From: Bradymonas sediminis
Lineage (GTDB): Bacteria > Myxococcota_A > Bradymonadia > Bradymonadales > Bradymonadaceae
Assembly: GCF_003258315.1 (NCBI RefSeq)
Contig: NZ_CP030032.1
Coordinates: 4,323,501-4,387,500, forward strand
Length of the DNA: 64,000 nt
Direction: 5' to 3'
Shown: positions 8,861 through 17,787 of the stretch, piece after piece
Layout of the letters: each line of letters begins with the position of its first letter
Position numbering within the stretch: the stretch's first letter is position 1
The notes under the pieces: model-generated
Told to the model about the DNA's origin: nothing
The model's input: only the letters and a program-made list of their open reading frames with translations
Database searches by the model: none
Made by a program: the position numbers and the translations under genes

Positions 8861-9295
8861 TTATTTATCGAGGTCAGCTTTCCCGAAGCGAAATGGCAAC
8901 AGCGCGTCCAGACTCGTAGGCACACGCTGCCCCTGCGTATTCGCCATCATAATGGGCAAATCATCGGAGAACTCGGAGAGCACCTGGCGGCAGATCCCGC
9001 AGGGCGCCGCGGGCTGTTCGGTGTCGGTAATGACGAGCAACGCGCTCGCCCGGCGCGCGCCCCCGGCCACGGCGCTGCATATCGCGCTGCGCTCGGCACA
9101 TATCGTCGCCCCATAAGACGCGTTTTCGACATTCCCGCCGGCGTAAATATCGCCGGATTCCATCAAAAGTGCCGCGCCAACCAAAAATTCTGAGTAGGGC
9201 GCATACGCCCGCTCGCGCGCCTCGGCCGCTGCCTTATACAGCGCATCCCAGGTTTGCTCGGAGATCTGCGAGGTCGAATTCTGTCGATCAGCCAT
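8861..9295 (-). CDS. cdd: Cytidine deaminase
   Basis: 144 residues from the ATG at 9295, preceded by a strong AGGAAGG; a longer frame upstream has no such site. The zinc-dependent cytidine deaminase core is complete: N-V-E-N-A-S-Y substrate loop, CAE (Cys66, Glu68 as proton shuttle) and PCGICRQ (Cys99, Cys102). Length fits the tetrameric, single-domain class. It converts cytidine or deoxycytidine to uridine or deoxyuridine in the cytoplasm. It lies 79 bases behind the purine nucleoside phosphorylase gene on the same strand, so the two look like a nucleoside salvage operon. Confidence 0.93.
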   Translation of the reverse strand: MADRQNSTSQISEQTWDALYKAAAEARERAYAPYSEFLVGAALLMESGDIYAGGNVENASYGATICAERSAICSAVAGGARRASALLVITDTEQPAAPCGICRQVLSEFSDDLPIMMANTQGQRVPTSLDALLPFRFGKADLDK

Positions 9296-9374
9296 AGGCA
9301 CCTTCCTTTCTAAAGTGGACGCTCGGGCGAAGGCCGCGCAACGCGACGACCTTCGCCGGCGAGTCGCGCCAGAT

Positions 9375-10211
9375 TTATAGAATTTCGATGGTCTTTCGCA
9401 CCAGCGAGGTGAACTCACCGCGCACGCGGTCTGCGGTTTCCTTGACCTCGTCGTGGTTCAAGCGCTCGGTACCAAGTCCTGCGGCCAGGTTGGTGATGCA
9501 GCTGATGCCGCCGACCTGCATGCCGCCGTGATTCGCAACGATCACCTCCGGCACCGTCGACATGCCGACCGCGTCGCCGCCGAGCGTCTGAATCATGCGA
9601 ATCTCGGCAGGCGTCTCATAGCTCGGGCCCGACATGCCAGCGTAGACGCCCGTGCGAAGGCTCAGGCCGAGTTCTTCACCGGCCTTGAGGATCACCGCGC
9701 GGAACTCCGGGTCATACGCGTAGCTCATATCCGGGAAGCGGGTGCCGAAGCGCTCGTCGTTTTCGCCGCGCAGCGGATGCACGCCGGTGAGGTTGAGGTG
9801 GTCGCTGATAACCATCAACTCACCCGGGGTATACTCGGGGTTTGCGCCACCGGCCGAGTTGGTCACCAGCAGGCGCTTGATGCCCCACAGCGCGAAGGTG
9901 CGCACCGGGAAGGTCACCTCGTCGAGCGTCCAACCCTCGTAATAGTGAACGCGCCCGGCCATGGCGATGACGTTCTTGCCCGACAGACGCCCGTACACCA
10001 ACTTGCCCGCGTGCCCCTGAACCGCGGACTCCGAGAAGCCCGGAATCTGCGAGTAATCCAGCGAGATCGCGTCCTCAAACTCGTCCACCAATGCGCCCAG
10101 GCCGCTGCCCAGGATCATGGCGACTTCCGGCACGCCGGGAATGCGCTCCTGAAGCCATTCCACGGTGCCTTTAACCTGCTCGTACAGCGACATTTCGTTC
10201 GTTCCAGCCAT
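9375..10211 (-). CDS. punA: Purine nucleoside phosphorylase (trimeric, class I)
   Basis: 278 residues. The family signatures are present: phosphate-binding ILGSGLGAL (about residues 33-41), GRVHYYEG, the NSAGGANPEYTPGELMVISDHLNLTG region (split over the usual purine site), and a GMSTVPEVIVANHGGM stretch. The enzyme cleaves purine (deoxy)ribonucleosides with phosphate to free base and ribose-1-phosphate. ATG at 10211 is preceded by GGAGAGG. It is the first gene of a probable two-gene operon with cdd. Assignment between guanosine/inosine-specific and broader subclasses is not possible from this reading. Confidence 0.93.
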   Translation of the reverse strand: MAGTNEMSLYEQVKGTVEWLQERIPGVPEVAMILGSGLGALVDEFEDAISLDYSQIPGFSESAVQGHAGKLVYGRLSGKNVIAMAGRVHYYEGWTLDEVTFPVRTFALWGIKRLLVTNSAGGANPEYTPGELMVISDHLNLTGVHPLRGENDERFGTRFPDMSYAYDPEFRAVILKAGEELGLSLRTGVYAGMSGPSYETPAEIRMIQTLGGDAVGMSTVPEVIVANHGGMQVGGISCITNLAAGLGTERLNHDEVKETADRVRGEFTSLVRKTIEIL

Positions 10212-10350
10212 TTGCCTCTCCTTTATATTTAGCGCGGGATGTATTTAGCGTTCGCGTCAACTTAGTTATTAAAACAACTACCGTAATAAGTTCATCTGTA
10301 TCCGCTCAGGCCTGCGCTGACAAGGTTTGAAGTTCACGCCCCCCGCGCCT

Positions 10351-11562
10351 TCAGACGATACCAAAGCCGTGGGTCAGCAGATAAATAATCGTTAAAATCA
10401 GCACGAAGAGCAGCAGCGAGAGGATAAACACCACCGTCATCGGGGCAACGACGGGCACCTCGCCGAAAAACGCGCGCACGAAGCGCTCCACCGGACCACG
10501 CTGCGACGGCCGAGGCCGCGCCAGGCCGCGCTCGCGCATCATCGACAGGTCATCGGGCTCGCCGTCGGACTCATAGAGCCCGGCCTTGCCTGCCCATTGG
10601 AGCGTGGGTTTGGCGTCCACCTCGGGGTTATAGGGATAGGTGATGCCGTCGTGGCGCAGCCCCTGCGCCACCCGCACCAACCGGTCACGCACATCACTGG
10701 CCCCCCTGGGGCGGTCCTCGGGCGCCTTCTCGAGCATCTCGCAGGTCAACGCGAGCAACTCCGGCGTGACCGTATTGCTCACGCGCCCCTCCAGCGACGG
10801 CACCGGCTCAAGCTTGTGGGCGCGCATCAGCTCCAGGTCATTGTCCCCGCGAAACGGCGCCGCCCCGCTCAACGCGGTATAGAGCATCACCCCGAGGCTA
10901 TATAAATCGCTCTGGCCGGTCGGCGGCTTCTCGTCGATAAGCTCCGGCGCGATGATGCCCGGGGTCCCGGGGACCTCCCCGTTGCGGGTCAAGTGCGTGT
11001 CGCGCGACAGCAACTTCGCCACGCCAAAGTCCAAGATCTTGACGTGCAAACGCCCGTCCCGGTGCCGCCCCAACATGATATTATCGAATTTCAAATCCCG
11101 ATGGATAATGCCCGCGGCGTGCGCCTCCATCAGCGCCTCGCAGGTCTGCACGAAGACGTCGAGAATCTCGGGCAGGCTCATCTCTCCCGACTTCAAGCCC
11201 TCCCGAAAGGTCACCCCCTCGAAGAACTCCATCGCCAGATAGGTCAGCCCGCCGGGGTCGCGCCCGGCGTCTATCATGCCGACGATATTGGGGTGGGCAA
11301 GCGACGCCACCACCTCGATCTCCTGGCTGAACCGGCGCACCAAATCGGTCTGCTCGGCCAGCGCCGGGCGCAGAATCTTGACCGCGATCTGGCGGTTTAC
11401 GCTGAGCTGCGTCGCCTTAAAAACGATCCCCATGCCGCCGGTGCTTAGCACGTCGTCGAGGCGATATCGCCCGTCGAGCACGCGCCCAACCAGACTGCGC
11501 GGCGCGTCCTGCGCCGGGCTGGCGTTGCATCCTCGATTGGCCAATGTGGGGCGCGTGGTCAT
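10351..11562 (-). CDS. Hanks-type serine/threonine protein kinase with C-terminal membrane anchor
   Basis: 403 residues from the ATG at 11562, which has AGGAG nine bases upstream; the frame extends further without a better site. The kinase domain (about residues 33-300) is intact: glycine loop LSTGGMGIVF, catalytic Lys62 (AVKIL), HRDLKFDN (Asp156), DFG (178-180) and IAPE. A Pro/Arg-rich juxtamembrane region leads to one strongly hydrophobic helix at the C-terminus (about 374-398) with only a few residues outside, so the kinase faces the cytoplasm and has no sensor domain outside. It resembles the short PknB-like kinases abundant in Myxococcota. Targets are unknown; the TPR-like gene upstream on the same strand is separated by a terminator. 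Confidence 0.9.
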   Translation of the reverse strand: MTTRPTLANRGCNASPAQDAPRSLVGRVLDGRYRLDDVLSTGGMGIVFKATQLSVNRQIAVKILRPALAEQTDLVRRFSQEIEVVASLAHPNIVGMIDAGRDPGGLTYLAMEFFEGVTFREGLKSGEMSLPEILDVFVQTCEALMEAHAAGIIHRDLKFDNIMLGRHRDGRLHVKILDFGVAKLLSRDTHLTRNGEVPGTPGIIAPELIDEKPPTGQSDLYSLGVMLYTALSGAAPFRGDNDLELMRAHKLEPVPSLEGRVSNTVTPELLALTCEMLEKAPEDRPRGASDVRDRLVRVAQGLRHDGITYPYNPEVDAKPTLQWAGKAGLYESDGEPDDLSMMRERGLARPRPSQRGPVERFVRAFFGEVPVVAPMTVVFILSLLLFVLILTIIYLLTHGFGIV

Positions 11563-11726
11563 CCCGCGAAACTCCTGCGCCACCCGCGACGCGTTGCTTA
11601 AACTCGCTCGGGGCGTCAAGTCATCAATAAAACTTAGCGCACAATTACACCATCCGGTGGAATATTGCGAGCTTTCGACTTCATTGTGCGCAAGAAAGAC
11701 GGCTGAAGGGATCGACGCGGAGCAAA

Positions 11727-11762
11727 TAAAAAAAGGGCGCGATGAAAGAATTCATCGCGCCC
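11727..11762 (-). terminator. Intrinsic terminator of the TPR-like gene
   Basis: Perfect 12-bp stem (GGGCGCGATGAA with its complement) and AGAA loop. Read on the minus strand it is followed by a run of T residues (the A-rich stretch 11725-11734). It ends the transcript of the gene starting at 12840. Confidence 0.85.
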
Positions 11763-11808
11763 CAGCGGGCTGCTCTCTCGGGGCCGGGCCCCGGATTGAA
11801 CGCCCGGT

Positions 11809-12840
11809 TTAGTTCGCCATACGGGACAGTCCACATCCAAAGGCCTTCGAGGCGTTGCGCGTCGAGGCGCCGTGATGGCGCTGGTATCGCTGCGCCTCTG
11901 CGCTGCGCGCGACCTGCACCGCGTTCGACACGCTCTTGACACAATCAGCGCGGGTGCTCGTCAGCGGCATCGCCTCGTCGCAAAGCGCGCGGATGGAGGT
12001 GCCCGAGAAATTCTCCCGCAGCTTATTGGTCACCCGGGCGACCGACTGGGTGCCCTCGCTGCGAACGCCGTAGGCGCCGTGCAGGTCGGTGCTGGGGTCG
12101 AGCATATGGTCAATCTTCTCAAAGAGTACGCTCGCGCCCACGACCTCGACCATCGACTTCCACTGCCCATCATCGACCCGGCTCTCGCAGCTATTATAGC
12201 GCGCGCGCAGGTTCTGGAAGTTACGCAGCGCCTGGGCCTGCTGGATGCCGGAGGTATTCTGCATGGCGAGCGCATACTCAACCCACAGGCCGGTGTGCAG
12301 CGTTTCGCAGGAGTTGGTATCATAGCGAAGCGCGCTCTGATAAAGCGCACGCGCCTCGGTCGCGCTCGTCGCGTTGGGCACCCACAGGCTCGCCCAGGCC
12401 AGGTTATTGGCCATCACGCCGCTGGTGGGGCGCTCGACATTGCGAAGCCCCGTGCGCAGCGTATGGATGGCGCGCGAGTATTCACCGCGCGAGATCTCAT
12501 GATACCCGGCGATATTATACAGGGTCTCACTCCTGGGGTAGAAATGAACGCCGTGCTTGGCCACCCGCGCCGCCGCCAACGAATCATTCTGATTCTCGTA
12601 GCAGCTCGCCAGCACGATCCACTCATTCTCGGACCATCGCGCCATATTCGGCCCGACCACCTCACGCACCGAATCGCAGCGCGTCGAGGTCTTCGTCATT
12701 TGAACAACGCGCGCCTCGGGGGCCGTTCGATTCGCGACCTGATAGGCGAGCGTGCCGACCGCTGAAAATGCCAGGAGCGCCACGGTCGCGACCGTCGCCG
12801 AAGCTGGACTGCTAAAAATTGTTCTGGGAGTGATTGCCAT
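11809..12840 (-). CDS. Membrane-anchored TPR-like protein of unknown function
   Basis: 343 residues from the ATG at 12840; further upstream codons add a segment without hydrophobic or conserved character. An N-terminal hydrophobic segment (about residues 12-35) is likely a signal anchor. The region about 80-190 has the spacing of tetratricopeptide-like helices (WIVLASCYENQND, LYNIAGYHEISRGEYSRAI, ANNLAWASLWVPNA), suggesting a periplasmic protein-interaction domain. Several scattered cysteines could form disulfides outside the cytoplasm. The C-terminal part, with SVARVTNKLRENFSGTSIR, is not recognised. Own terminator at 11727-11762. Function unknown. Confidence 0.75.
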   Translation of the reverse strand: MAITPRTIFSSPASATVATVALLAFSAVGTLAYQVANRTAPEARVVQMTKTSTRCDSVREVVGPNMARWSENEWIVLASCYENQNDSLAAARVAKHGVHFYPRSETLYNIAGYHEISRGEYSRAIHTLRTGLRNVERPTSGVMANNLAWASLWVPNATSATEARALYQSALRYDTNSCETLHTGLWVEYALAMQNTSGIQQAQALRNFQNLRARYNSCESRVDDGQWKSMVEVVGASVLFEKIDHMLDPSTDLHGAYGVRSEGTQSVARVTNKLRENFSGTSIRALCDEAMPLTSTRADCVKSVSNAVQVARSAEAQRYQRHHGASTRNASKAFGCGLSRMAN

Positions 12841-13022
12841 GGCCGCGTGCCTCGCTGGTTGGTGGGTCGTGAATCTACTCGGAAGTATAGTGAAAACGCA
12901 CTGATGACTCAACCCCCTCGAACCGAGAAGTTATTCCGAGCACTACCTAGCCGCGCGCAGACGCACCCGCGGGCGACTCCAAATAACATAGGCACAGCCG
13001 ACGCCAGCGTCGACTCCAGAGG

Positions 13023-13055
13023 CCCAAATGGCGCCCGTTTCGGGCGCCATTTGGG
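13023..13055. terminator. Perfect 15-bp hairpin downstream of hutI
   Basis: Arms CCCAAATGGCGCCCG at 13023-13037 and the exact complement at 13041-13055, with a 3-base loop. It lies 26 bases beyond the hutI stop. There is no strong T-run on either side, so termination is plausible rather than certain. Confidence 0.55.
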
Positions 13056-13081
13056 TATAATTTCGCGGCGATCGCGCCGGC

Positions 13082-14386
13082 TTAGATCTCGATCTTATCG
13101 GTCCAATACGCGAATTGGCCGTCCTGGATCACCCCGGCGACATGGTTCGTGCCGAAATGATAGGGCACATAGCTCATTGAGGGCGCGGCGAGCAGGGTAA
13201 GGTTGGCGCGATGGCCCACGCGAATGCGCCCAATATCGTCGCGACGAAGCGCCTTCGCCCCGCCGATCGTCACCGACCGCAGCGCCTCAGCCGGCGTCAT
13301 CTTATACAGCGTGCACGCCAGCGTGAGCATCATCCCCAGGTCCTGGGTCATCGCGCTGCCCGGGTTGAAGTCACTGGCGACCGCGACCTCGCAGCCCGCG
13401 TTGAGCAGCTTCCTGGCCGGCGCCAGATGCCCGGTGGTTCCCAAAAACAGGTTCACCGCGGGCATTAACACGCCGACCACGCCCGCCTCGGCCATCGCGG
13501 CGATCGCCGAATCCGGCGTGAACTCCAGATGGTCCGCGCTCGACGCGCCGATGTCGGCGGCGAGCTGCGCCGCGCCGGCGTCCGTCAGCTCGTCGGCGTG
13601 GATGCGCGGGATCAGCCCGTGCGCCTTGCCCGCCTCAAGCACCCGCCGCGCCTGGGCGACCGTGAAGGCGCCGCGGTCGCAGAACACGTCGCAATACGCC
13701 GCCAATTTCTGCTCGGCGACCTGCGGGATCATCTCATTGCACACCAGATCGACGTAGGCATCCGGGCGGTCTCGGAACTCGCGCGGCACCGCGTGCGCCC
13801 CTAAAAAGCACGGGATCAGCTCGCAGGGAAGCTCCATGTCGGCGGCCATCTTAATCGCCTTAAGCGACTTCAGCTCATCCGACACCGTCAGCCCGTAGCC
13901 GCTCTTGATCTCGAGCGCCGTCACGCCCACCCGCACCGACTCAAAGACCCGCTTCACCAGCAGATCGGCCAGGTCGCGCGTCGGGGTTCGGCGCAGGTGG
14001 TCGACCGAATTTAAGATGCCGCCGCCGGCCTCCAGAATCTCGACATAGGGCTTGCCCGCGTTGCGCATCACGAACTCGTCGGCGCGCTCGCCGGCGAACA
14101 CCGCGTGGGTGTGACAATCCACCCAACCGGGCGTCGCCAGGTCGACCTCGATCACCGAGACATTGCCCGAATCGGCCTGCTTGGGGCGCTCAGCCCAGGG
14201 GCCAAACCACTTGATTTCGCCGTCCACCACCGAGATCCCGGCGTCGTCGATCGCCCCGACGATCTCGCGCTCACGCGCCTCCAACTCGGCCGCCGACGCG
14301 CGCGGATCATAGGCGCGAAGCGACGCGACCTCCTCAGGCATCGTAAGTAACTGACGTGCATGAATAAAATAGGTGCTGTCTTCCAT
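13082..14386 (-). CDS. hutI: Imidazolonepropionase (histidine degradation)
   Basis: 434 residues, close to the usual length. An amidohydrolase-fold enzyme that opens 4-imidazolone-5-propanoate to N-formimino-L-glutamate, the third step of histidine catabolism. Metal ligands are visible: His92 and His94 in DCHTHAVF, a later ELIPCFLGAHAVP His, RIHADELTDAGAAQLA, and Asp in VAVASDFNPGS. The EIKSGYGL and NPGSAMTQDLGMMLTLAC stretches are typical of HutI. The ATG at 14386 is preceded by GAGGCG. No hutH, hutU or hutF is adjacent, so the rest of the pathway must be elsewhere. It sits downstream of lpdA but after that gene's terminator. Confidence 0.95.
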   Translation of the reverse strand: MEDSTYFIHARQLLTMPEEVASLRAYDPRASAAELEAREREIVGAIDDAGISVVDGEIKWFGPWAERPKQADSGNVSVIEVDLATPGWVDCHTHAVFAGERADEFVMRNAGKPYVEILEAGGGILNSVDHLRRTPTRDLADLLVKRVFESVRVGVTALEIKSGYGLTVSDELKSLKAIKMAADMELPCELIPCFLGAHAVPREFRDRPDAYVDLVCNEMIPQVAEQKLAAYCDVFCDRGAFTVAQARRVLEAGKAHGLIPRIHADELTDAGAAQLAADIGASSADHLEFTPDSAIAAMAEAGVVGVLMPAVNLFLGTTGHLAPARKLLNAGCEVAVASDFNPGSAMTQDLGMMLTLACTLYKMTPAEALRSVTIGGAKALRRDDIGRIRVGHRANLTLLAAPSMSYVPYHFGTNHVAGVIQDGQFAYWTDKIEI

Positions 14387-14441
14387 GGTCGCCTCGCGAA
14401 AGTTGACGCGCCGGGTCGCGGCGCGTCGTGAAAAAACTCGA

Positions 14442-14478
14442 TAAAAAGATCGCGGCGCGACAGATGTCGCGCCGCGAT
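14442..14478 (-). terminator. Intrinsic terminator of lpdA
   Basis: 14-bp stem ATCGCGGCGCGACA (14449-14462) and complement (14465-14478). On the minus strand it is followed by CTTTTTAT. A second, shorter GC-rich hairpin follows just before hutI. Confidence 0.85.
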
Positions 14479-14512
14479 TAAGATGCTGCTACCCGATTCT
14501 TACCCGCAAGAA

Positions 14513-15928
14513 TCAGATATGAATCGGCGCGCCGTAGAGCGCGTGCGCGGCCTCACCGACCGCCTCGGACAGCGTCGGGTGCGGGTGAATCGTGTGCAGA
14601 ATCTCGGCCACCGTCGACTCCAACTCCAGCGCGACCGCGCCCTCGGCGATCAACTCGGTGGCGCGCGGCCCGATGATATGCAAGCCCAGGAACTCGTCGT
14701 ATTTCGTCTCGCTGACGATCTTCACGAAGCCCTCGGTCTGCCCGAGGATCGCGGCCTTGCCGACCGCCGAGAACGGGAACACGCCCACGCGCACATCGTA
14801 GCCACGCTCGCGCGCCATCTCTTCGGTCAGCCCCACCGACGCAACCTCCGGCGAGGCGTAGGTGCAATTGGGCACATGCTCATAATTGATCGGGTGCGCC
14901 TCTTCTCCGGCCAGGTGGTTCACCGCCAGCACCGCCTCGTGCGAGGCGACATGCGCCAGCGCCGGGGTGTTGACGATATCGCCGATGGCGTAAACCCAGT
15001 CCTCGGAGGTCTGCATATACTCGCTGACCGGCACGAACCCGCGCTCTTCGAGCTCGATATTGGTCTTGTCGATGCCGCAATCGTCGGTGACCGCGCGCCG
15101 CCCGGTGGCCACCAGAAGATGCGACGCCTTGATGGTCTTCGACGCGGTCTTCCCGTCGACGCTGCTCTCCACGACGATCTCGACGCCCTTGGCGTCGCTC
15201 TTGACCTCGGTGACCTTCGAGGAGGTCATGACGTTCATGCCCTGCTTCTTGAAGGACTTCTCGATCTCGGCGGAGACCTCGCGGTCCTCGATCGGCAGCA
15301 GGCGGTCGACCATCTCGATCAGGGTGACCTCGGAGCCGTAGCGAAGGAACACGCTGGCGAACTCACTGCCCACCGCGCCCGCGCCGATGACGACCAGGTG
15401 CTCCGGGATATCCTTCATCGCCAGCAGGTCGTCGGAGTCAATGACGCGCTCGTGGTCCATCTTGATAAACGGCAGGTGCAGGCACGCGCTGCCGGTCGCC
15501 AGCACGCAGTGCTTGGTCGTCACCGTGGTGACCTTGCCGTCTTGACCCTCGACCGTGATCTTATTTTTTCCCGCGATACGACCGTGCCCAAAGAGGACGT
15601 CGACCTTATTCTTCTTCATCAAATATTTGACGCCGCCCGCGTTTTTCTGGATCACGCGCGAGCGATATTCGTCCATCTTCTCCATATTGACTTCGGCTTT
15701 GCCCACCGATACGCCGAAGTCCTCGGCGTGGCGCGCCTCAGACACCAGGTCCGCGGTGTGCAGCATCGCCTTGGTCGGGATACACCCGCGCAGCAAGCAG
15801 GTGCCGCCCAGGCGCTCGGTCGGCTCGCGCTCCACAATCGCCGTCTTCAGGCCCAATTGTCCCGCACGAATCGCCGCGACATAACCGCCAGGACCACTGC
15901 CTATTACCACTACATCGTACTCACTCAC
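14513..15928 (-). CDS. lpdA: Dihydrolipoyl dehydrogenase (E3)
   Basis: 471 residues starting with GTG at 15928, supported by AAGGAG seven bases upstream. It is a complete FAD disulfide oxidoreductase: N-terminal FAD-binding VIGSGPGGYVAAIRAGQLG, redox-active GGTCLLRGCIPTK with the two cysteines, NAD-binding VIGAGAVGSEFASVFLRYGSEVT, the ATG-containing YAIGDI FAD motif, and the C-terminal dimer-interface HIHPHPTLSE with the catalytic His-Glu pair. It reoxidises dihydrolipoamide in 2-oxoacid dehydrogenases or the glycine cleavage system. It is encoded alone, without E1/E2 genes nearby, and has its own terminator. It diverges from the nucleotidyltransferase gene. Confidence 0.95.
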   Translation of the reverse strand: MSEYDVVVIGSGPGGYVAAIRAGQLGLKTAIVEREPTERLGGTCLLRGCIPTKAMLHTADLVSEARHAEDFGVSVGKAEVNMEKMDEYRSRVIQKNAGGVKYLMKKNKVDVLFGHGRIAGKNKITVEGQDGKVTTVTTKHCVLATGSACLHLPFIKMDHERVIDSDDLLAMKDIPEHLVVIGAGAVGSEFASVFLRYGSEVTLIEMVDRLLPIEDREVSAEIEKSFKKQGMNVMTSSKVTEVKSDAKGVEIVVESSVDGKTASKTIKASHLLVATGRRAVTDDCGIDKTNIELEERGFVPVSEYMQTSEDWVYAIGDIVNTPALAHVASHEAVLAVNHLAGEEAHPINYEHVPNCTYASPEVASVGLTEEMARERGYDVRVGVFPFSAVGKAAILGQTEGFVKIVSETKYDEFLGLHIIGPRATELIAEGAVALELESTVAEILHTIHPHPTLSEAVGEAAHALYGAPIHI

Positions 15929-16131
15929 GATTCGTCTCCTTTTGAATATTAATTGGCATCTAAGCTAAAAAAATCATATAAATCAGTCAGGCGCATCAGC
16001 GCACCTGACGCGAATAATCTGGGCTGTGCGAAACGTACTCGGCGCTTATTTGTTGTCAAGTAGACCCCCGCATCACGCCGGGCTTTCGCCGCCATTCTCG
16101 CTTCACAAATCCCCTCACACGACAAAAAATC

Positions 16132-16881
16132 ATGCGCGCAATTATCATCGCTGCCGGTCTGGGCAGTCGTCTGGAGCATCACACCGAAGAGCGTCCCAAA
16201 TGCATGGTCGAGGTCGGCGGCCGCTCGATCCTGAGCTACCAGCTCGAAGCCCTGGGCCAAAACGGCGTGCACGACATTCACATCGTGCGCGGCTACCTGG
16301 CCGAGCGGCTGCGCGTCGAGGGAGCGACCTACCACGAAAACGCCAACTTCCGCCAAAATAATATCCTCGCCTCGCTCTTTTGCGCCGAAGAGGCCATCGA
16401 AGGCCCGCTGTTCAGCTGCTACTCGGATATCGTCTACACCCCGGAAGTGGTCAAAAAGGCCGTCGATTCCCCGCACGATATCGCGCTGGTCGTCGACCGC
16501 CAGTGGCACCTGGCCTACCAGGGCCGCCACGACCACCCGGTCGACCAGGCCGAATTGGTCGAGGTCGACGGCGAGCGCGTCACAAGCGTCGGAAAACGCG
16601 TGGGCAAAGAGAACGCGGTCGGTGAATTTATCGGCCTGGCCAAATACTCCGCGCGCGGCGCGCAACTGATGCGCGAGGTCTGGCGCGACGTGCGCGCCAA
16701 ATTCGGCGACGAGGACCCCTTTCAGGCCGCCGAGAAATTCCGCAAAGCCTACCTCACCGACCTCTTCGAGGAGATGATCGCCCGGGGCATCGACATCGGA
16801 TGGGTTCCGATTGACGGCGGCTGGCGCGAGATCGACACGGTCGAAGACCTCGAGCGCGTGCGCAGCGAGTGGGTGGACTAA
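16132..16881 (+). CDS. NTP transferase of the LicC/phosphocholine cytidylyltransferase-like group
   Basis: 249 residues. The N-terminus MRAIIIAAGLGSRL is the nucleotide-binding motif of sugar-phosphate nucleotidyltransferases, followed by ERPKCMVEVGGRSILSYQLEAL. The downstream FSCYSDIVYTPEVV and WREIDTVEDLERV stretches match the COG1213 group (LicC-like). These enzymes activate phosphocholine or other phosphorylated alcohols with CTP for surface decoration. Substrate here is not determined. The presence of a glycerol-1-phosphate dehydrogenase elsewhere in the window makes CDP-glycerol-type activation a possibility, but the genes are not linked. No clear Shine-Dalgarno precedes the ATG. It is transcribed divergently from lpdA. 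Confidence 0.8.
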   Translation: MRAIIIAAGLGSRLEHHTEERPKCMVEVGGRSILSYQLEALGQNGVHDIHIVRGYLAERLRVEGATYHENANFRQNNILASLFCAEEAIEGPLFSCYSDIVYTPEVVKKAVDSPHDIALVVDRQWHLAYQGRHDHPVDQAELVEVDGERVTSVGKRVGKENAVGEFIGLAKYSARGAQLMREVWRDVRAKFGDEDPFQAAEKFRKAYLTDLFEEMIARGIDIGWVPIDGGWREIDTVEDLERVRSEWVD

Positions 16882-17118
16882 CGCACCCTGGGTTTGACGC
16901 TCGATGAATACACGCGAGCGCCATCGCGTCGAAGCGGTGTGGCAGAATAGCGACCTGAGCTTAACACTTAGGGAGAGGCCCCCGCGACGCGGCGCGTCTT
17001 GCGCCCAACGCCGATGCTCATTACCCTAGTGATTCTCAATGCAAGATGATTTTGGTCTAAGATATTCGCTAATTTGGGCCACTTCGGCACAAATTTTACC
17101 CTAAAAGGGAGATTCACC

Positions 17119-17697
17119 ATGAAACGATGGCTCTCAGCACTTGCTCTACTCGCCGTAACCGCCGGTTTTACCGCCAACGCCTCGGCCGCCGAATGCGAAG
17201 GCGTTAAATTCCCCGACACCGTCACCGTGGACGGCCAAAAACTGGTCCTCAACGGCCTGGGAATGCGCGAAGCGACCATCTTCAACGTCGACGTCTACGT
17301 CGCCGGGATCTACGTCACGCAGAAATCCAAGAGCTCCAAGGAACTCCTGGACACCAGCAAGCCCATCAAATTCGTCATGAAATTTGTGCGCGACGTCGAC
17401 AAAAGTGACGTCGCCGGCGCCTACAAAGAGAGCTTCGAGAAAGCCCCCAAGGCCACCCAGAAAAAGCTCAAGCCCGAATTTGACAAGCTCCTGAGCTGGA
17501 TGAGCGGCATCAAAAAAGGCCAGGAGATGGAATATACCTACACCCCGGGCAAAGGCATGGAGGTCAAGGTCAAGGGCAAGGTCAAAGGCGTCATCAAAGG
17601 GGCCGACACGACCCAATTCTTCCTCAATATCTGGCTCGGACCGAAGCCCCCGAACAAGGGCCTCAAAGCCGGTCTTCTCGGCGGAAAATGCGGCTAA
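17119..17697 (+). CDS. Secreted chalcone isomerase-like domain protein
   Basis: 192 residues from the ATG at 17119, with AGGGAG eight bases before it. A Sec signal peptide ends at about residue 24 (TANASAAE, an A-x-A site). The mature part has the chalcone-isomerase-like pattern: GVKFPDTVTVDGQKLVLNG, then GMREATIFNVDVYVAGIYV, and an FVRDVDKSDVAGAYKE stretch. Bacterial members of this group are periplasmic, lack proven isomerase activity and may bind fatty acids or other hydrophobic ligands. The protein is very Lys-rich. The gene stands alone and ends at a strong bidirectional terminator shared with the desaturase gene. A fatty-acid link with the neighbouring desaturase is tempting but only inferred. 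Confidence 0.8.
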   Translation: MKRWLSALALLAVTAGFTANASAAECEGVKFPDTVTVDGQKLVLNGLGMREATIFNVDVYVAGIYVTQKSKSSKELLDTSKPIKFVMKFVRDVDKSDVAGAYKESFEKAPKATQKKLKPEFDKLLSWMSGIKKGQEMEYTYTPGKGMEVKVKGKVKGVIKGADTTQFFLNIWLGPKPPNKGLKAGLLGGKCG

Positions 17698-17730
17698 TCT
17701 CTCGCTGAGAGTTATCCGATTTAAAGCATA

Positions 17731-17767
17731 AAAAGAGCCGGTGCGATTTCTCGCACCGGCTCTTTTT
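17731..17767. terminator. Bidirectional intrinsic terminator
   Basis: 16-bp stem AAAAGAGCCGGTGCGA with complement, loop TTTC, followed by TTTTTTT on the plus strand and by T residues on the minus strand. It serves both the chalcone-isomerase-like gene and the converging desaturase gene. Confidence 0.9.
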
Positions 17768-17787
17768 TTGTGCCCTCGACCCGCGCG